From contig NZ_DATGNU010000043.1 of assembly GCF_035306585.1 (NCBI RefSeq), forward strand, positions 9,693-73,692: a stretch of DNA of 64,000 bases, given 5' to 3'. This DNA comes from Galbibacter sp035306585 (GTDB lineage Bacteria > Bacteroidota > Bacteroidia > Flavobacteriales > Flavobacteriaceae). Numbering within the stretch: the stretch's first letter is position 1; every line of letters begins with the position of its first letter. The notes under the pieces are model-generated. The model did not search any database and was not told where the DNA came from. It worked only from the letters and a program-made list of their open reading frames with translations. Below are positions 17,062-26,009 of the stretch, one piece after another. A program made the position numbers and the translations under genes.

Positions 17062-17892
17062 ATGAAGAGATTACTATCAATTGAGTTTATCAAACTTTGG
17101 AATAACAAAAGCAGTAAATTTCTAATCCTATCATACTTCATTTTACTCACCTTTATCGCACTCTGTGCAGCCGTTCAATTCGACATAGGAGACTTTCATT
17201 TTAATTTAGCCGAACAAGGAATATTCAACTTTCCTTACATCTGGCATTTTACCACCTATTTGGTGGCATTCTTTAAACTTTTCTTGGCCATTGTTATTGT
17301 ATCGATGATGTCCAATGAGTACAGTAATAAAACACTCAAACAGAATCTGATCGACGGGTTAAGTAAGAAAGAATTCATTCTTTCAAAATTTTATACCGTA
17401 CTTAGCTTTTCGGTACTCTCCACTATATTCATCTTTGTGGTAGCCTTGATTCTAGGACTTATTTATTCCGATTACAACGAACTCAGTATCATCTTTTCGG
17501 ATTTAGAATTCTTAGTAGCATTTTTTGTCAAGCTTTTAGGTTTCTTTTCTTTTTGCTTATTTCTCGGAATACTTGTTAAACGTTCCGCATTTGCGCTTGG
17601 GTTTTTAATCCTTTGGCAAATCTTTGAAGGGATCCTCTTTGGTGTTTTCGCCTGGAAAGGTAACTCTGAAATGGCATCCAATATCATGCAAATTTTTCCT
17701 TTAAGCAGTATGAGCAATTTGATCACAGAACCCTTTAGTAGACTCAATGCCGTACAATCGGTAGCCAATCAAGTAGGTCAAGGGTTTGAAAAGGATTACG
17801 CCGTACATTGGTATGAAATACTCATCGTATTAATCTGGACATTCTTGTTTATTTATGGTTCCTATGTCCTTTTAAGGAAAAGGGACTTATAA
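17062..17892 (+). CDS. ABC transporter permease (ABC-2 type)
   Basis: This 276-residue integral membrane protein shows six hydrophobic segments: one near residue 20-40 (FLILSYFILLTFIALCAAV), others around 70, 110, 150, 180, and a C-terminal one near 250 followed by the basic tail YVLLRKRDL. This is the ABC-2 exporter layout. It follows its ATPase with a 2-nt gap and is the last gene of the pair; uvrB has its own promoter downstream. The substrate is unknown; gliding-motility, antibiotic or lipid exporters share this form. Confidence 0.88.
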   Translation: MKRLLSIEFIKLWNNKSSKFLILSYFILLTFIALCAAVQFDIGDFHFNLAEQGIFNFPYIWHFTTYLVAFFKLFLAIVIVSMMSNEYSNKTLKQNLIDGLSKKEFILSKFYTVLSFSVLSTIFIFVVALILGLIYSDYNELSIIFSDLEFLVAFFVKLLGFFSFCLFLGILVKRSAFALGFLILWQIFEGILFGVFAWKGNSEMASNIMQIFPLSSMSNLITEPFSRLNAVQSVANQVGQGFEKDYAVHWYEILIVLIWTFLFIYGSYVLLRKRDL

Positions 17893-17972
17893 GCTTTTAT
17901 CATGGTATCATATTGGACAAGGTTTTACCTGAATAGTAGCACATTATAACTAGGACTTTAATTTTAATAGCT

Positions 17973-17980
17973 TAATTTTG
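17973..17980 (+). promoter_or_regulatory. uvrB promoter -7 box, nearly abutting the start codon
   Basis: TAATTTTG fits TAnnTTTG exactly and ends only 4 nt before the uvrB ATG at 17985. With the usual start site a few bases downstream of the box, the transcript would be leaderless or almost so. Confidence 0.55.
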
Positions 17981-17984
17981 TGAC

Positions 17985-19976
17985 ATGCAGTTTAAGATAC
18001 AGTCAGAATACAAACCTACCGGTGACCAACCCACCGCTATTGCTCAACTCTCTGAAGGAATTACAAGTCAGGAGCGCTACCAAACCCTATTAGGAGTCAC
18101 GGGGTCAGGAAAAACATTTACAGTAGCCAATGTTATTGAAAATGTTCAACGTCCAACTTTAGTATTAGCACATAATAAAACCCTAGCGGCTCAATTGTAT
18201 TCAGAATTCAAGCAATTCTTCCCTGACAACGCAGTAGAATACTTTGTTTCCTATTATGATTACTATCAACCTGAGGCCTATATTCCAGTTACGGGAACCT
18301 ATATTGAAAAAGATTTGTCCATTAATGAAGAAATAGAGAAACTGCGTTTAAGTACTACCTCTTCCCTTTTATCAGGACGAAGAGATGTACTTGTAGTTGC
18401 ATCGGTTTCTTGTTTATATGGTATTGGAAATCCTGTAGAATTCCAGAAAAATGTCATCGCTATTGAAAGGGATCAAGTCATCCCCAGGACCAAATTTTTA
18501 CACCGCTTGGTGCAAAGTTTATACTCGCGAACAACAGCCGATTTTACACATGGAAACTTTAGAGTTAAAGGTGATGTTGTAGATGTATTTCCCAGTTATG
18601 CTGATGATGCCTATAGGATTCACTTTTTCGGTGACGAAGTAGAGGAAATCGAAGCCTTTGATCCCAATACCAATAAGGTTAAAGAAAAACATGAACGATT
18701 AACGATCTATCCTGCAAATATGTTTGTTACATCACCAGATGTACTTCAAAATGCCATAAAATCCATACAAGATGATTTGGTAAAACAAATAGATTTTTTC
18801 AAAGAAGCTGGAAAACACTTGGAAGCGAAGCGTTTGGAAGAACGCACCAATTTTGATTTGGAAATGATCCGTGAATTAGGTTATTGCAGCGGTATCGAAA
18901 ATTATTCAAGATACCTCGACGGAAGAGAACCTGGAACACGACCCTTCTGTCTTTTAGACTATTTCCCAGATGATTACCTGATGGTGGTCGATGAGAGTCA
19001 CGTGACCATCCCACAGGTTCATGCCATGTATGGTGGTGACCGAAGCAGGAAAGAAAACTTAGTGGAATATGGTTTCAGATTGCCAGCGGCTATGGACAAT
19101 CGACCATTAAAATTTGAAGAATTTGAAGCGCTACAAAATCAAGTGATCTATGTCAGTGCAACTCCCGCAGACTACGAACTTCAACTCAGTGAAGGAACCT
19201 ATGTAGAACAGGTGATTCGTCCTACAGGACTTTTAGATCCCGTTATTGAAGTGCGGCCAAGTGAAAATCAAATCGATGATCTGGTGGAGGAGATTCATCA
19301 ACGAATTGAGCGCGATGAACGAATTTTGGTAACTACACTGACCAAACGAATGGCTGAAGAACTCACTAAATACCTTAGCCGTATTCAAATTCGTTGTCGC
19401 TATATTCACAGTGATGTCGACACCCTTGAACGTGTAGAAATCATGCAAGATCTCAGAAAAGGACTCTTTGATGTCCTTATTGGTGTAAATCTACTTAGAG
19501 AAGGATTGGATCTTCCAGAGGTATCGCTTGTGGCTATCTTAGACGCTGACAAAGAAGGGTTTTTAAGATCAGCTCGTTCCCTTACCCAAACCGTCGGAAG
19601 AGCGGCAAGGAATTTAAATGGTAAGGCGATTATGTACGCCGATAAGATCACCGCCAGCATGCAACGCACCATCGATGAGACCAATTATAGAAGGGAAAAA
19701 CAACTAAACTACAACAAGAAGCACAACATTACTCCAAAGGCACTAAACAAGAGTCTTGATAGCTTACTGGCCAAGAACTCCATTTCGACCAATCAATTAG
19801 AGAAGGAAGCTGCTCGAAAAGCATCAGAGCCAGAATTAGCGTTTTTACCCAAAGAAAAGATCGAAAAAATCATCAGAGAAAAGCGTAAGGCCATGGAAAA
19901 AGCAGCCAAAGCACTCGACTTTTTGGAAGCCGCCCAATTAAGGGATGAAATTGCTGCGCTAAAGGAGCGTATCTAA
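17985..19976 (+). CDS. uvrB: Excinuclease ABC subunit B
   Basis: UvrB verifies DNA damage and loads UvrC in nucleotide excision repair. The 663-residue protein has Walker A GVTGSGKTFTVANV near residue 38, the YYDYYQPEAYIP beta-hairpin used for strand separation, the DESHVTIPQ Walker B box, and helicase motifs V-VI (GVNLLREGLDLPEV, QTVGRAARN). The C-terminal UVR motif that contacts UvrC is intact (AKALDFLEAAQLRDEIAAL). The length is standard. A TAnnTTTG box lies 4 nt before the ATG. No SOS-type operator was recognised. Confidence 0.98.
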   Translation: MQFKIQSEYKPTGDQPTAIAQLSEGITSQERYQTLLGVTGSGKTFTVANVIENVQRPTLVLAHNKTLAAQLYSEFKQFFPDNAVEYFVSYYDYYQPEAYIPVTGTYIEKDLSINEEIEKLRLSTTSSLLSGRRDVLVVASVSCLYGIGNPVEFQKNVIAIERDQVIPRTKFLHRLVQSLYSRTTADFTHGNFRVKGDVVDVFPSYADDAYRIHFFGDEVEEIEAFDPNTNKVKEKHERLTIYPANMFVTSPDVLQNAIKSIQDDLVKQIDFFKEAGKHLEAKRLEERTNFDLEMIRELGYCSGIENYSRYLDGREPGTRPFCLLDYFPDDYLMVVDESHVTIPQVHAMYGGDRSRKENLVEYGFRLPAAMDNRPLKFEEFEALQNQVIYVSATPADYELQLSEGTYVEQVIRPTGLLDPVIEVRPSENQIDDLVEEIHQRIERDERILVTTLTKRMAEELTKYLSRIQIRCRYIHSDVDTLERVEIMQDLRKGLFDVLIGVNLLREGLDLPEVSLVAILDADKEGFLRSARSLTQTVGRAARNLNGKAIMYADKITASMQRTIDETNYRREKQLNYNKKHNITPKALNKSLDSLLAKNSISTNQLEKEAARKASEPELAFLPKEKIEKIIREKRKAMEKAAKALDFLEAAQLRDEIAALKERI

Positions 19977-20109
19977 GAGGAAAAGCACCCTGGTTAGCAA
20001 TTAATAACCGCCATCATAAAAGTAATGCAAAAAGACAAGCCTAGTGGCCAAAATCAATAAATCTTAATTCAAAGATAATATTATCAACCCCGTAAAGTTC
20101 TAACAAACT

Positions 20110-20152
20110 ATAGAAAAAGCGCCCCTTCTCTAAGGAGAAAAGGAGCGCTCTT
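20110..20152 (-). terminator. Terminator-like hairpin after hsp20
   Basis: On the minus strand an imperfect stem pairs GAGCGCTCCTTTTCTC with GAGAAGGGGCGCT and is followed by TTTTTC. It lies about 50 nt downstream of the hsp20 stop. Confidence 0.65.
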
Positions 20153-20201
20153 TAACTAACTAACTCTACTAACCACTTATGAAAAAACTATCTTCTTTAG
20201 C

Positions 20202-20630
20202 TTATGCAATTTCCACCAGCCTTTTTGGCGCTGGAAGTGCAGTCTCTAACTTAGGTAGTGTTACATGCAATACCCCATCAGTATATGTGGCATTGATTTG
20301 ATCCTTATCAATGGTCTTTGGAAGGGTAAATTCGCGCATAAAAGAAGCATATTTAAACTCTCTACGGTTGTACTTCCCATCTACCTCAGTCTTGGAATCC
20401 TCAGAAACTTCAGCAGAAACCGTTAATACATCCTTGTCAAGTTCAATTTTAAAATCTTCCTTCTTCAGCCCAGGCGCAGCAAGCTCTAAAGTAAAGGCCT
20501 TATCTTGCTCTTTAATATTTACCGCTGGCATGGTATCACTAAAACGCTCTAAACCTCCAAACCAATCTTCTCTGGCCATGCTATCCAAAAAACTTGGAAA
20601 AAATCCGCTATTTCTTCTAACTAAACTCAT
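20202..20630 (-). CDS. Small heat shock protein (Hsp20/alpha-crystallin family)
   Basis: This 142-residue holdase chaperone binds unfolding proteins without ATP. The alpha-crystallin domain runs from about residue 35 to 130: MPAVNIKEQDKAFTLELAAP, GLKKEDFKIELDKDVLTVSA, EFKYASFMREFTLP, and ATYTDGVLHVTLPKLE, which holds the G-V-L triad. A C-terminal LPAPKRLVEIA stands where the oligomerisation tail normally lies. The N-terminus (SLVRRNSGFFPSFLDSMARE) is typical for bacterial class A. It is monocistronic with a downstream terminator. No CIRCE-like element was found upstream. Confidence 0.95.
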   Translation of the reverse strand: MSLVRRNSGFFPSFLDSMAREDWFGGLERFSDTMPAVNIKEQDKAFTLELAAPGLKKEDFKIELDKDVLTVSAEVSEDSKTEVDGKYNRREFKYASFMREFTLPKTIDKDQINATYTDGVLHVTLPKLETALPAPKRLVEIA

Positions 20631-20940
20631 ACCTTAAATTTTTATATTAATGATTAATTTTTTATTGCTCACTTACCAATAGACAAATTTGGTTCCAATT
20701 CAATTATAGTGACATTATGGCATGTTTTATTAGGTTTTTAATGACATTTTGTCTTTTATGCCGCGGAATACAAGCCTGTATAGAAAGTCTCATGCCAGTT
20801 TGATCTTATCACATTCCTACCTCAAAAGGTTAAAGATTTCTAATTTGTAAATAAGTATCCCCTGTTAAGTCAAGATATTTTGAAAAAAAAACTATCTTAG
20901 CACCTTTAAAACTAATTCCCTATAGAATAAATAGATTAAT
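20631..20940. other. Divergent intergenic region between hsp20 and cysH
   Basis: This 310-nt AT-rich stretch separates two divergently read genes and should hold both promoters. A weak -7 candidate (TATCTTAG, about 20892-20899) lies upstream of cysH. No small gene, tRNA, riboswitch-like fold or palindrome could be supported. Confidence 0.4.
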
Positions 20941-21636
20941 ATGCTAGAAAAAGAAGTTATTGCAAAGAGAACCTATACGGATAAAGAGCTACAAGCGCTC
21001 AATACCAAATATAAACCTCTTACAATCGAGCAGCGTATTGCTATGTTGTACGAGGATTTTTCACCGGATGAGATTATGCTAACAAGTTCCTTTGCTGCAA
21101 CATCCGCTTTTTTACTTCATCTATTCTCCAAGGTGAATAAAGAACAAAAGGTATATTTTATAGATACTGGATTTCACTTTCCAGAAACCCTGGATTATAA
21201 ACAAAAGCTCACTGATCTATACGGGCTTAATGTAGAATCCATCAGCGCCATTAAAGAGGAGCACGATTTTACCGTACAAGATCAAACCTACCGCAAAAAC
21301 CCAGAATTCTGTTGTACCATTAACAAGGTGAAACCTTTGGATGTTATTAAAAAAAAATACACGGTATGGGTATCTGGTCTTATGAAATGGCAAAGCGACC
21401 ATAGATCAACACTAAACATATTTGAAGAGAGAGGAAACATTATAAAGTTCTATCCCCTACTCGATGTTACTAAAGAGCAAAGGGACGCCTTTATCGAAAA
21501 ACACAAGCTTCCTTTCCACCCTTTGGTATTCCAAGGGTATAACTCCATCGGCTGTAAACACTGTACTGTGCCAGGAGAGGATCGTAGCGGCCGCTGGAAC
21601 AACAGTCCTAAGACAGAATGTGGCTTACATCTATAG
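20941..21636 (+). CDS. cysH: Phosphoadenylyl/adenylyl-sulfate reductase
   Basis: The enzyme reduces activated sulfate (APS or PAPS) to sulfite in assimilatory sulfur metabolism. The PP-loop-like SSFAATSAFLLHLF region lies near residue 49, followed by FIDTGFHFPETLDY and the VSGLMKWQSDHR segment. The catalytic Cys is in the C-terminal KTECGLHL (Cys227). Cys pairs at 124-125 and 205/208 are the ligands of a [4Fe-4S] cluster, which suggests the APS-using type rather than the E. coli PAPS type. The length of 231 is normal. No other sulfate-assimilation gene is adjacent; a strong terminator follows. Confidence 0.93.
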   Translation: MLEKEVIAKRTYTDKELQALNTKYKPLTIEQRIAMLYEDFSPDEIMLTSSFAATSAFLLHLFSKVNKEQKVYFIDTGFHFPETLDYKQKLTDLYGLNVESISAIKEEHDFTVQDQTYRKNPEFCCTINKVKPLDVIKKKYTVWVSGLMKWQSDHRSTLNIFEERGNIIKFYPLLDVTKEQRDAFIEKHKLPFHPLVFQGYNSIGCKHCTVPGEDRSGRWNNSPKTECGLHL

Positions 21637-21657
21637 ACACTAAAATAATAAACTACA

Positions 21658-21693
21658 AAGGGTTGTCTGTAACAGACAACCCTTCAATTTTTT
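21658..21693 (+). terminator. Rho-independent terminator after cysH
   Basis: A perfect stem pairs AAGGGTTGTCTGT with ACAGACAACCCTT around a minimal loop and is followed by CAATTTTTT. It lies 22 nt after the cysH stop and could also serve the convergent gene at 21723. Confidence 0.88.
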
Positions 21694-21722
21694 AAGAAGA
21701 TTCTTTTTCAATTACACACTTC

Positions 21723-22055
21723 TTATCGTGAGAGAATACGAACATCCACAGTGTATTCCTTTCCAATTTCTAATCCAGGAACATCCACCTTGCGATAGTT
21801 CATTCTACCTTTAATATAGGACTCCACTAGTTCGTTTTCTGATTTTACGGTAAGGACAACGATTTCAGATTCTACATTAACTTTAAAACGAACACTGGCC
21901 ACTAAGACCTTCTCTGTTAGTGTAAAATTTGGTGTTCCAAGAATAGAAGACAATTCTTTGGAGATCTCTTTAGCCGATGGATTGGGATCAACATGAGCCA
22001 TTAAAAGCGATGTACTAAAAATGGCGAGCATTAGCATTAACTTTGACTGTTTCAT
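21723..22055 (-). CDS. Small exported protein of unknown function
   Basis: This 110-residue protein starts with a clear signal peptide (MKQSKLMLMLAIFSTSLLMA). The mature part is about 90 residues and predicts a helix (SAKEISKELSSILG) followed by four or five beta strands (VRFKVNVESEIVVLTV, RKVDVPGLEIGKEYTVDVRI). That fits a small periplasmic beta-sandwich or TonB-C-like fold, a type frequent in flavobacteria, but I recognise no named family. It is alone, convergent with cysH. No cysteine is present in the mature part. Confidence 0.75.
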   Translation of the reverse strand: MKQSKLMLMLAIFSTSLLMAHVDPNPSAKEISKELSSILGTPNFTLTEKVLVASVRFKVNVESEIVVLTVKSENELVESYIKGRMNYRKVDVPGLEIGKEYTVDVRILSR

Positions 22056-22524
22056 AACGATTGTTTTTAATTGTTGAACAAGACAAAGCTACTTCAAAAT
22101 AAGAACATATCCCGTTGACATTTAACTAGTTAACGGAATCTTAAATCACATAACCTTTATCTAATCTTTTGTTTTCTTCATGATATATAGCCAATAAAAC
22201 ATACGAATCCTTTTAAGGATAGCGTATTGGTAAATTCAAGGTAGCACTAAGTTTATGAACAGCCATTTTTCATAAATTCTTAGGTGGTATCATAAATCCA
22301 TGAGTGTTCCTTGTTTAATTTCTTAAACTATTGATGCATTGTTAAAGATAAAAGATATTCCTTGAGAAATTAAAAGTTAAACAGCTCTACAACAAGCTGT
22401 TAACCCTAAGGAAACATTACAGGATCGAAAACCAAAAAAGTAGATAACAAAAAACCTCGGATCAACCGAGGTTTTTCTACCAAAATGATACATATAGCAA
22501 ATCAATAGCTTGCTATACAATATG
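22056..22524. other. Intergenic region downstream of sucC
   Basis: These 469 nt hold the promoter side of the small exported protein on the left and the sucC terminator at 22449 on the right. A short inverted repeat (AACAGC/GCTGTT, about 22380-22401) has no T-run. No gene or RNA could be supported. Confidence 0.4.
22449..22476 (-). terminator. Rho-independent terminator after sucC
   Basis: The minus strand has AAAAACCTCGG, a 5-nt loop, and CCGAGGTTTTTT. It lies about 50 nt downstream of the sucC stop and is nearly symmetrical, so it could act in both directions. Confidence 0.88.
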
Positions 22525-23718
22525 CTATTGTAATACTTCTTGCACTTTATCAGCTGCTTCTTTAAATTCAATTGCTGAATGTACTGCTAGACCTGAATTA
22601 TCAATTAATTCTTTAGCGAGCTCAGCGTTGGTTCCTTGTAATCTCACAATAATTGGAACCTTAATGGCATCACCCATGCTTCTATAGGCATCTACAATAC
22701 CTTGAGCAACACGGTCACCACGAACAATTCCTCCGAATATGTTCACCAAAATAGCTTTTACATTAGGATCTTTTAAGATGATTCTAAAGGCCGTCTCCAC
22801 GCGTTGCGCGTCCGCAGTTCCACCAACATCTAGGAAGTTTGCAGGTTCTCCACCAGCCATTTTAATTAAATCCATGGTGGCCATTGCTAAACCAGCTCCG
22901 TTGACCATACATCCCACATTACCATCTAGATTCACATAATTTAATCCAGCTGCTTTGGCTTCTACTTCGATAGGATCTTCCTCTCTAATATCACGCATTT
23001 CTTCATAGTCCTTATGACGATATAAAGCGTTATCATCAATGGTTACCTTCGCATCAACAGCCATGATCTTATCATCAGATGTCTTAAGAACTGGGTTGAT
23101 TTCAAATAAAGAAGCATCAGAAGACTCGTACGCCTTGTATAAAGCACTAACGAACTTTACCATTTCTTTAAAAGCCTGGCCACTTAGCCCAAGGTTAAAA
23201 GCAATTTGACGAGCTTGAAACGGAAGAAGACCTGTAGCAGGATCGATCTCTTCATTGAAAATTAAATGAGGTGTCTTTTCAGCGACCTCTTCTATATCCA
23301 TTCCACCTTCGGTAGAATACATAATCATATTTCTCCCTGTACTTCTATTGAGTAGTACCGAGATATAGAATTCTGACGTTTCACTATCCCCAGGATAATA
23401 AACGTCTTCTGCCACCAATACCTGATGAACTTTTTTACCTTCTTTACTGGTTTGGGGTGTAATTAAGTTCATTCCGATAATAGCATCAGCTATTTCTTCC
23501 ACCTCTTTAAGGTTTTTGGCAAGTTTAACTCCACCACCTTTACCGCGTCCACCTGCGTGGATCTGTGCTTTGATTACGTGCCAACCAGTACCTGTTTCCT
23601 CGGTTAGTCGTTTGGCAGCATCTACAGCTTCCGCTGCAGTTTGAGCTACAATTCCACGCTGTATGCGTACTCCAAAACTTGCAAGTATTTCTTTTCCTTG
23701 ATATTCGTGTAAATTCAT
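22525..23718 (-). CDS. sucC: Succinyl-CoA synthetase (ADP/GDP-forming) beta subunit
   Basis: The beta subunit of the TCA-cycle enzyme makes succinate and ATP or GTP from succinyl-CoA. MNLHEYQGKEILASFGV opens the ATP-grasp domain, with AQIHAGGRGKGGGVKLAKN near residue 51 as the nucleotide-binding loop and LFEINPVLKT and VDAKVTIDDNALYR as the metal-binding region. The C-terminal ligase domain has GCMVNGAGLAMATMD and NIFGGIVRGDRVA. The 397 residues are standard. The alpha subunit gene is not beside it, as is usual in flavobacteria. Promoter box and terminator frame it as a single-gene unit. Confidence 0.97.
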   Translation of the reverse strand: MNLHEYQGKEILASFGVRIQRGIVAQTAAEAVDAAKRLTEETGTGWHVIKAQIHAGGRGKGGGVKLAKNLKEVEEIADAIIGMNLITPQTSKEGKKVHQVLVAEDVYYPGDSETSEFYISVLLNRSTGRNMIMYSTEGGMDIEEVAEKTPHLIFNEEIDPATGLLPFQARQIAFNLGLSGQAFKEMVKFVSALYKAYESSDASLFEINPVLKTSDDKIMAVDAKVTIDDNALYRHKDYEEMRDIREEDPIEVEAKAAGLNYVNLDGNVGCMVNGAGLAMATMDLIKMAGGEPANFLDVGGTADAQRVETAFRIILKDPNVKAILVNIFGGIVRGDRVAQGIVDAYRSMGDAIKVPIIVRLQGTNAELAKELIDNSGLAVHSAIEFKEAADKVQEVLQ

Positions 23719-23747
23719 AACGATGCGTTGTATAATTTAAGCGGACA

Positions 23748-23755
23748 CAAAAGTA
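23748..23755 (-). promoter_or_regulatory. sucC promoter -7 box
   Basis: TACTTTTG on the minus strand matches TAnnTTTG and lies 30 nt upstream of the sucC ATG. Confidence 0.5.
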
Positions 23756-23948
23756 ACAAATGGAGATTAATAAACCCAATTAAGAATAAGAATTTTAATA
23801 ACTGTTTTACTGGCTTCTTACGGTTTTAAATGAATTACCATAGAAGCAGATCTCTTTTGGAAATCTTCTTTAGTGTGTTATAAATATAACAATGTGTTTT
23901 ATATTTATTTATATCTAGCAATTATCTGGATTGTATTTGAAGATTATT

Positions 23949-23956
23949 TAGCTTTG
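23949..23956 (+). promoter_or_regulatory. lysA promoter -7 box
   Basis: TAGCTTTG matches TAnnTTTG exactly and ends 19 nt before the lysA ATG. Confidence 0.5.
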
Positions 23957-23975
23957 TGGTCTAATTATGTAAAAA

Positions 23976-25217
23976 ATGAACCATAGCGACTTATTATCGA
24001 TAACCAAACAGTATGGTGGCCCAGTCTACGTATATGATTCGGAAAAAATAATTTCACAGTACAAAAGGCTCACTTCTGCTTTTAAGCATGTAAAGCACCT
24101 AAAGCTGAATTATGCCGTGAAAGCGTTGTCCAATGTTGCAATCTTAAGGATCTTTAACTCCTTAGGAAGCGGCTTGGATACGGTATCCATTCAAGAAGTA
24201 CAACTTGGGTTAATGGCAGGGTTTAATCCAGAAGATATCATCTTTACACCTAATGGTGTTTCTTTAGAAGAAATTGAAGATGTCGCCAAATTAGGCGTTC
24301 AAATAAACATTGATAACCTCTCGATTTTAGAACAATTTGGAGCAAGCAATCCCGATGTACCCGTGTGTATTAGGATCAACCCCCATGTTATGGCTGGGGG
24401 AAATTCTAAAATTTCTGTAGGTCACATCGATTCAAAATTTGGAATTAGTATTCATCAGATTCCACATATACTTCGCATTATTGACAACACCAAAATGCGC
24501 GTAAATGGAATTCACATGCATACTGGTAGTGATATCCTGGATGTGGAAGTCTTCTTGTACGCCTCAGAAATTTTATTTGAAACCGCTAAGCATTTTCAGG
24601 ATCTAGAGTTCATGGACTTTGGTAGTGGCTTTAAAGTACCTTATAAAGACGGTGATATTGAAACCAATGTAGAAGAACTGGGTAAAAAATTAACCAAACG
24701 ATTTAATAATTTCTGTAAAGAAATCGGAAAAGATTTAACCCTAGCCTTTGAACCTGGTAAATTCTTAGTCAGTGAAGCAGGTTATTTCCTTTCCAAGGTA
24801 AATGTTGTAAAACAGACCACCTCAACAGTATTTGCAGGGATCGATTCTGGTTTTAATCACTTGATCCGTCCGATGTTTTACAATTCATACCATCATATCG
24901 AGAATATCTCAAACCCCAATGGAAAAGAGCGCTTCTATTCTATTGTTGGATATATCTGTGAAACAGACACCTTCGCAAGCAATAGACGTATCACTGAGAT
25001 ATCAGAAGGAGACATCCTATGCTTTAAAAATGCAGGAGCCTATTGTTTTTCAATGGCCAGCAACTATAACTCCAGATACAGACCAGCAGAGGTTTTATGG
25101 CATAACGGTCAAGCACATTTAATTCGCAAAAGAGAAACCATTGCAGATATTGTAGCAAATCTAGTAGATCCGGATATCGAGGAATTTGCCGCAAAGGAGC
25201 TGGTAAAAGAAGCCTGA
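23976..25217 (+). CDS. lysA: Diaminopimelate decarboxylase
   Basis: LysA decarboxylates meso-diaminopimelate to L-lysine with PLP. The fold type III enzyme shows the PLP Lys in LNYAVKALSN (Lys49), the HTGSDI motif near residue 187, the glycine loop DFGSGFKVPY, EPGKFLVSEAG for phosphate contacts, and the CETDTFA motif (residue 325-331 region) that supplies the second-subunit Cys. The 413 residues are normal. It is a one-gene unit with a clear promoter box and a strong terminator. dapD of the same pathway lies at 5276. Confidence 0.96.
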   Translation: MNHSDLLSITKQYGGPVYVYDSEKIISQYKRLTSAFKHVKHLKLNYAVKALSNVAILRIFNSLGSGLDTVSIQEVQLGLMAGFNPEDIIFTPNGVSLEEIEDVAKLGVQINIDNLSILEQFGASNPDVPVCIRINPHVMAGGNSKISVGHIDSKFGISIHQIPHILRIIDNTKMRVNGIHMHTGSDILDVEVFLYASEILFETAKHFQDLEFMDFGSGFKVPYKDGDIETNVEELGKKLTKRFNNFCKEIGKDLTLAFEPGKFLVSEAGYFLSKVNVVKQTTSTVFAGIDSGFNHLIRPMFYNSYHHIENISNPNGKERFYSIVGYICETDTFASNRRITEISEGDILCFKNAGAYCFSMASNYNSRYRPAEVLWHNGQAHLIRKRETIADIVANLVDPDIEEFAAKELVKEA

Positions 25218-25242
25218 TTTAAGATATAATTATCTTTAGCTT

Positions 25243-25287
25243 AATCCTGAAAAGAACAATTGAATGTTCCTTTTCAGGATTTTTTTT
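25243..25287 (+). terminator. Rho-independent terminator after lysA
   Basis: AATCCTGAAAAGAAC pairs with GTTCCTTTTCAGGATT across a short loop with one bulge, followed by eight T. It starts 25 nt after the stop codon. Confidence 0.88.
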
Positions 25288-25468
25288 GTTCTTTATTTGC
25301 AGCTACATAATCATTAAAAAAATCATTGATTTAAATGAAATTAGTATCTTTATACGTTTTAAGTCTTAGCAGATAAAAAACACTCATTACAAACCTAATA
25401 CAGTACCATTTAGAACAAACTGCCCTAAGTGGCAATTATTAATAAGGTAAATTAAAAATTATAGATCA

Positions 25469-25981
25469 ATGAGAACCTACCTACTGAGTTTATTTATCTT
25501 CTGCAGTATTCAGAGTATAAATTCCCAAGATATACAATGGATGAGTTGGAGTGAAGCTGTGCAGAAAGCCAGTTCAGAAAAGAATCCAAAAAAGATATTC
25601 GTCGATGTATACACTACCTGGTGTGGATGGTGTAAAAAAATGGACAAAAACACTTTCAATAATCCAAAGGTTTTGGACTATATGAAGGATAAGTATTATA
25701 TGGTAAAACTAGATGCCGAACAAAAAGAAGATATCCAATACAAAGGGAAAACTTTTAAGTTTATTGAACAAGGAAGAAATGGATATCACGAGCTAGCTGC
25801 TGCTTTACTGCAAGGCAAATTGAGCTTTCCAACGACTATTTTTCTAAACGCCAATCAAGAGATCTTATCTCCAGTACCAGGATACCAAGGTCCAGAAGAT
25901 TTTTTAAAAATAGCAAAATACTTTGGGGATGACATCTATAAAGATAAAACCTGGCAAGAATATGATCGGCCTAAAAGCTGA
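25469..25981 (+). CDS. Exported thioredoxin-family protein
   Basis: This 170-residue protein has an N-terminal signal peptide (YLLSLFIFCSIQSINS) and a thioredoxin fold with the redox motif WCGWC at residues 51-55 (Cys52, Cys55). The layout, with KKIFVDVYTTWCGWCKKMD and later LSFPTTIFLNANQEIL carrying the cis-Pro, resembles the DUF255/DsbD-gamma-like thioredoxins of Bacteroidota. It would act on periplasmic disulfides. Two exported proteins follow with gaps of 28 and 18 nt, suggesting an operon. The partner is unknown. Confidence 0.88.
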   Translation: MRTYLLSLFIFCSIQSINSQDIQWMSWSEAVQKASSEKNPKKIFVDVYTTWCGWCKKMDKNTFNNPKVLDYMKDKYYMVKLDAEQKEDIQYKGKTFKFIEQGRNGYHELAAALLQGKLSFPTTIFLNANQEILSPVPGYQGPEDFLKIAKYFGDDIYKDKTWQEYDRPKS

Positions 25982-26009
25982 GCCTTTCTAATATAAAAAC
26001 CAACCGATT

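Noticed and set aside
22380..22401. Hairpin AACAGC/GCTGTT as terminator
   Set aside because: The stem is short and lacks a T-run; the real sucC terminator is at 22449.
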